Below are positions 62,641 through 64,000 of a stretch of DNA of 64,000 nucleotides, piece after piece. The notes below the pieces were generated by a model that made no database searches, was not told where the DNA came from, and saw nothing but the letters and a program-made list of their open reading frames with translations. Made by a program: the position numbers and the translations under genes. Numbering within the stretch: the stretch's first letter is position 1; each line of letters starts with the position of its first letter. Location: the NCBI GenBank assembly GCA_027459505.1, contig DAIDIE010000022.1, positions 1-64,000 on the forward strand, in the 5' to 3' direction. The stretch is from Acidobacteriota bacterium. Its GTDB lineage: Bacteria > Acidobacteriota > Terriglobia > Terriglobales > SCQP01.

Positions 62641-62684
62641 ATGGCCTCGAACCAGCCGGAATGTGCGAGCTAATGAGTAAAAGG

Positions 62685-63362
62685 CTAGGCGCGCCGCCAA
62701 CTGGCTTCCTCTGTGGGCGTGCAGTCTGCGCCAGCCGGCAATGCCAGCCGCGCTTCCAACAGGCGCAGCAGTTCTCTCCGGTAATCAGGCGTCGCCGCAT
62801 GCTCGACGATTTGCAATAGCAGGCCGGGAGTCCTGATCAGGTAGTCCGGTTCATAGGGATGGGGCTCCAGCCGGCAACGGCCATCCCGCAACCAGATCAA
62901 TTGCGCATCCGGCAACGATCGCCAACGGTACACCGCTACACCCAAACGGGTGCATGCCAGCAACATGCTTCCACCCGTAAGGAGGGATTGGATACCGGGC
63001 GGAACCCAGGGGTGCAGCAAGGGCAGGATGCAGTTTAGGCCGGTGGCCATGCCCAGCCAGCGCCAGACCATTGGCGACAACGGGTGGCGCATTGAGCGCG
63101 CGTCCCACCACATCCATGGTAGGAACAGCGCGGCCCCCATCCAGTAGTGGGCCATGAACTCGCCAAAAATACCGAACCACTGTCCTGGAATGTAAGACGA
63201 GAGTAAAAAAATTCCAAACTGGCTAACTCCCCAAAGCAGACGAAGCGAAGCTGGCAACAATGGCTTGCCCAGCCCCCGGCGCAGCAGCAGCGCAAGCAGC
63301 ATAACCTCCGCGCCAATTGCGGTAAGTTGCAACGAAAGGGCAGTGAGCGGAACTCCGTTCAT
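62685..63362 (-). CDS. Five-helix membrane protein of unknown function, paralogue of 6202-6882
   Basis: 225 residues from ATG 63362 (MNGVPLTALSLQ), with AGGTG upstream. Same layout as the first copy: RRGLGKPL, LRLLWGVSQFGIF, YWMGAALF, WWDARSMRHPLS, ATGLNCILPLLHPW, IQSLL, WLRDGRCRLEP, LLQIVEHAATPDYRRELLRLLEA. No homologue by name is recognised. Confidence 0.75.
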   Translation of the reverse strand: MNGVPLTALSLQLTAIGAEVMLLALLLRRGLGKPLLPASLRLLWGVSQFGIFLLSSYIPGQWFGIFGEFMAHYWMGAALFLPWMWWDARSMRHPLSPMVWRWLGMATGLNCILPLLHPWVPPGIQSLLTGGSMLLACTRLGVAVYRWRSLPDAQLIWLRDGRCRLEPHPYEPDYLIRTPGLLLQIVEHAATPDYRRELLRLLEARLALPAGADCTPTEEASWRRA

Positions 63363-63513
63363 CTAAGCACCTGCGGAAAGGGGGTGAGGGTATGTTTGAA
63401 GCGTTCTGGCCACCCGTTCCCCCGGTCTGAACCGGGCACTGCATTCGCCACTTGCCACGGTAAAGAGTGGCCGCATTGAAAATCAGTCTGGCCAAATTCG
63501 TCGTGGCGGTTCA

Positions 63514-63579
63514 CCCAAGTTCGTTACGGAACGGACCGGCGCCCGCCGGCAGCGCCAATCGCGCCCTGACGAACTTGGG
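63514..63579. repeat. Inverted-repeat element with family D-like ends
   Basis: CCCAAGTTCGT (63514-63524) and ACGAACTTGGG (63569-63579) form an 11-bp perfect inverted repeat, and the right end (TGACGAACTTGGGCC) parallels the family D ends at 22751 and 22972. A small internal hairpin (CCGG...CCGG) is present. Confidence 0.55.
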
Positions 63580-64000
63580 CCTATCCTAACGCAATCACCA
63601 AGGGGTGCAACATCGATTTTGTGTGCGTTCGAACAAACATATCGCACTGTCCCATTTTGGAACTCCGGGCGGAGCCGAGTACAGGAGAGCGCCGCTCAGT
63701 GATAGGGACGGGAGTTGTTGTGGCATGAGCGTCGCCATACCGGTGTGTTGTCCATAGCCTGCTAGTAACAGCAGCTTTCCTGGATTCATCAAACTTGCAA
63801 AAGCGGCCACACCGCCGCGAGGTCCCCGGCTTCGCTGACAAGATGGTGGAAAACCTCGAGCCGGCTGGTATTCATTTTGGGCGGGGCAAAAAGGTGGCCT
63901 CATAATCCTGTGCGGGCGGGAGTGCGGTCTGCAACAGACAGATAGACACTCCCGCCTGAAGAAACAACCCGCCCGGGACGGCAAGGCATTCCAACCCTTA
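63580..64000. other. No gene recognised to the window end
   Basis: Frames exist on the minus strand (63595-63984) but they lack any recognised domain, ribosome binding site or clear codon bias. The region may contain the start of an element that continues outside the window. Confidence 0.35.

Noticed and set aside
63595-63984. 129-residue minus-strand frame near the window end
   Set aside because: No recognisable domain or start signal; Cys/Pro/Arg-rich composition looks like a chance frame.

Overview
The window is high-GC DNA from a Gram-negative bacterium, most likely an Acidobacteriota (class Terriglobia-like). The reasons are a BamA/Skp outer-membrane pair, RND and MacAB-type envelope export systems, an acidobacterial-type duplicated permease (ADOP-like FtsX protein), a secreted plant-polysaccharide hydrolase set (GH12, GH30, GH9), small proteins resembling the DUF5985 family, and intergenic regions packed with dispersed structured repeats. 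No rRNA, tRNA, CRISPR array, phage or transposase gene was recognised. The phylum call is inference from gene content.

Layout. 1-2.1 kb: a helical-repeat protein whose open frame begins inside a dispersed repeat. 2.1-9.5 kb: three secreted glycoside hydrolases (GH12 with a ricin-type lectin tail, GH30, GH9), a methyltransferase and a five-helix membrane protein of unknown function. 10.1-13.1 kb: 2-oxoacid:ferredoxin oxidoreductase korB/korA. 14.0-21.1 kb: a sugar cluster with a clan GH-A hydrolase of apparently permuted order, an epimerase carrying a zinc-ribbon insert, and four glycosyltransferases, several joined by ATGA/GTGA overlaps. 21.1-23.7 kb: a repeat island holding a ParE-type toxin-antitoxin pair. 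23.8-26.3 kb: a soluble REC-kinase-REC hybrid followed by a MEDS-domain protein. 27.0-31.7 kb: an aromatic (tyrosine) degradation operon hpd-hmgA-unknown-fahA. 31.7-39 kb: an SGNH hydrolase and a CzcCBA-type RND efflux operon. 39-41.3 kb: a Tat-exported sugar isomerase-like protein and a four-gene operon of small membrane proteins plus a winged-helix-like protein. 41.7-51.1 kb: a long minus-strand array of MacA-like adaptor, ABC ATPase, ADOP-like permease, NtrC-type regulator, NtrY-type kinase and four small envelope proteins, two of which form a paralogous pair with apparently leaderless GTG starts. 51.4-64 kb: a frameshifted carboxypeptidase-regulatory/TPR gene, Maf, a GT-C glycosyltransferase, a CslA-like GT2, an M49-like metallopeptidase, BamA, Skp/OmpH, and a second copy of the five-helix membrane protein.

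The intergenic DNA is the most unusual part. At least four repeat families recur: family A (about 180 bp, several hairpins), family B (172 bp, two hairpin halves that also occur alone), family C (about 228 bp, with alternative hairpins) and a short inverted-repeat element D with TGACGAAC-type ends. There are also degenerate 7-bp tandem repeats (CAACTGA-like and GTGCACT-like) at many junctions. Two insert sites are flanked by 22-25 bp direct repeats, and one of these duplicates the start of a glycosyltransferase gene, creating a short upstream frame that overlaps it.

The best candidates for undescribed biology are the repeat families and their flanking duplications, the unknown gene inside the homogentisate operon (no maleylacetoacetate isomerase is visible), the permuted GH-A protein in the glycosyltransferase cluster, the leaderless paralogous small membrane proteins beside the two-component/ABC exporter array, and the 56-kb-separated five-helix protein pair.
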